DNA of 64,000 nt from Clostridium beijerinckii (GTDB taxonomy: Bacteria > Bacillota > Clostridia > Clostridiales > Clostridiaceae), in NCBI RefSeq assembly GCF_036699995.1, contig NZ_CP144906.1, positions 4,289,001-4,353,000 on the forward strand. The letters are read 5' to 3'. The notes below the pieces were generated by a model that saw only the letters and a list, made by a program, of their open reading frames with translations, was not told the origin of the DNA and ran no database searches. A program made the position numbers and the translations under genes. Within the stretch, counting starts at the first letter, position 1. Every line of letters starts with the position of its first letter. Below, in pieces: positions 63,494 through 64,000 of the stretch.

Positions 63494-64000
63494 TCAAATT
63501 ACTCTAATCGCCTTGAATACACAGCTTTCAATGCAATTACCACATTTAATACATTTTGATTTATCAATGACATAAGTTTTCCTTATTTCTCCAGTAATAG
63601 CTTCTACGGGACATCCCTTAGAACACTTTGAGCAACCTCTGCATTTCTCTTTATCAATCTCATATGAAATTAATGACTTGCATACGCCTCCTGAACACTT
63701 TTTATCTACAACATGTTCTATATACTCATCTCTAAAATATCTTAATGTACTTCTAACCGGGAATGCTGCACTCTTTCCAAGTCCACAAAGTGCTGTATCA
63801 GAAATAGTCTCTGCTAATTCTTCTAATGTATCAATATCCTCCAATGTACCTTTACCATCTACTATATCATTAAGTATTTCTAACATTCTTCTAGTACCTT
63901 CTCTACATGGTATACATTTGCCACAAGATTCATTTTGAGTAAAATTCATAAAGAAACGTGCCATTTCAACCATACAATTTTTATCATTCATAACGACTAG
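63494..64000 (-). CDS. NuoF-like hydrogenase/dehydrogenase subunit (HndC/HydB), C-terminal part
   Basis: The frame enters from the right edge (LVVMNDKNCMV, the usual GGxVVMD region) and 168 residues are visible. It has the NuoF 4Fe-4S motif CGKCIPCREGTRRM with the later C of ALCGLGKSAA, followed by an extra C-terminal ferredoxin domain with two 4Fe-4S motifs (CRGCSKCSKGCP and CIKCGNCIESC). This is the flavin subunit that takes electrons from NAD(P)H. It is 80 bp upstream of the hydrogenase gene in the same operon. An internal ATG at 63991 is not the true start. Confidence 0.92.
   Translation of the reverse strand, partial: LVVMNDKNCMVEMARFFMNFTQNESCGKCIPCREGTRRMLEILNDIVDGKGTLEDIDTLEELAETISDTALCGLGKSAAFPVRSTLRYFRDEYIEHVVDKKCSGGVCKSLISYEIDKEKCRGCSKCSKGCPVEAITGEIRKTYVIDKSKCIKCGNCIESCVFKAIRVI

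Noticed and set aside
1..64000. CRISPR array, tRNA or rRNA genes, prophage or integrated plasmid
   Set aside because: No regularly spaced direct repeats, no tRNA-like cloverleaf with TTCGA-type arm, no rRNA segments and no phage or plasmid structural genes were found.

Overview
The window is AT-rich DNA of a strict anaerobe, most likely a solventogenic or gut-type Clostridium (cluster I, C. beijerinckii-like). The evidence is a glycyl-radical diol dehydratase with microcompartment shell proteins, a multi-cluster [FeFe] hydrogenase next to a NuoF-type subunit, a guanine riboswitch, a YtaF-type sporulation membrane protein, strong GGAGG ribosome sites and many U-tailed hairpin terminators. No tRNA, rRNA or CRISPR array was seen. 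Most genes lie on the minus strand.

Left part (1-7.3 kb): the edge of a glycyl-radical microcompartment (GRM) locus. On the minus strand the order is PduU/EutS shell protein, PduV/EutP GTPase, DJ-1/PfpI protein, a 179-nt sequence that folds into a cloverleaf and matches no RNA family I recognise, glycyl-radical diol dehydratase, its activase, and the start of a PduB-type shell protein that runs off the window. A GlcG/HbpS-like protein and a cytidylate-kinase-like protein diverge from it. Then come a guanine-riboswitch-controlled purine permease, an AIM24 protein, a manganese module (MntR-like regulator, NRAMP transporter, YtaF-like protein) and L-lactate dehydrogenase.

Two copies of one 1804-bp IS6-family element (14669-16472 and 50614-52417) have the same orientation and separate 8-bp target duplications. 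Each sits exactly 23 bp upstream of a minus-strand start codon (ldh; a drug-efflux operon). In both cases a plausible native promoter is now stranded on the far side of the element.

Middle part (16.5-46.5 kb): carbohydrate uptake and sensing. It holds a ribokinase, a chemoreceptor and a ribose-type binding lipoprotein. A hexuronate catabolic cluster follows (GntR regulator, uxuA, uxuB, uxaC, GPH symporter), whose promoter has two palindromic operators and a cre-like box. A second chemoreceptor plus binding-lipoprotein pair diverges from it. Then come a KimA-like permease, small proteins, a glycerol-1-phosphate-dehydrogenase-like enzyme, a PspC protein, an IlvD/Edd dehydratase with its own GntR regulator and three palindromic operators, and an amino-acid permease.

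Right part (46.8-64 kb): a MarR-regulated DHA2 efflux operon with two membrane-fusion subunits, IS copy 2, a two-component system, two paralogous L,D-transpeptidases on either side of a flavin amine oxidase, a second MntR-like regulator, an HxlR regulator divergent from a flavin-type oxidoreductase, and the start of an electron-bifurcating hydrogenase operon.

The best leads for something undescribed are the cloverleaf RNA inside the microcompartment operon, the two chemoreceptor/binding-lipoprotein modules without transporter genes, and the long zinc-ribbon IS6 element that twice landed between a promoter and its gene.
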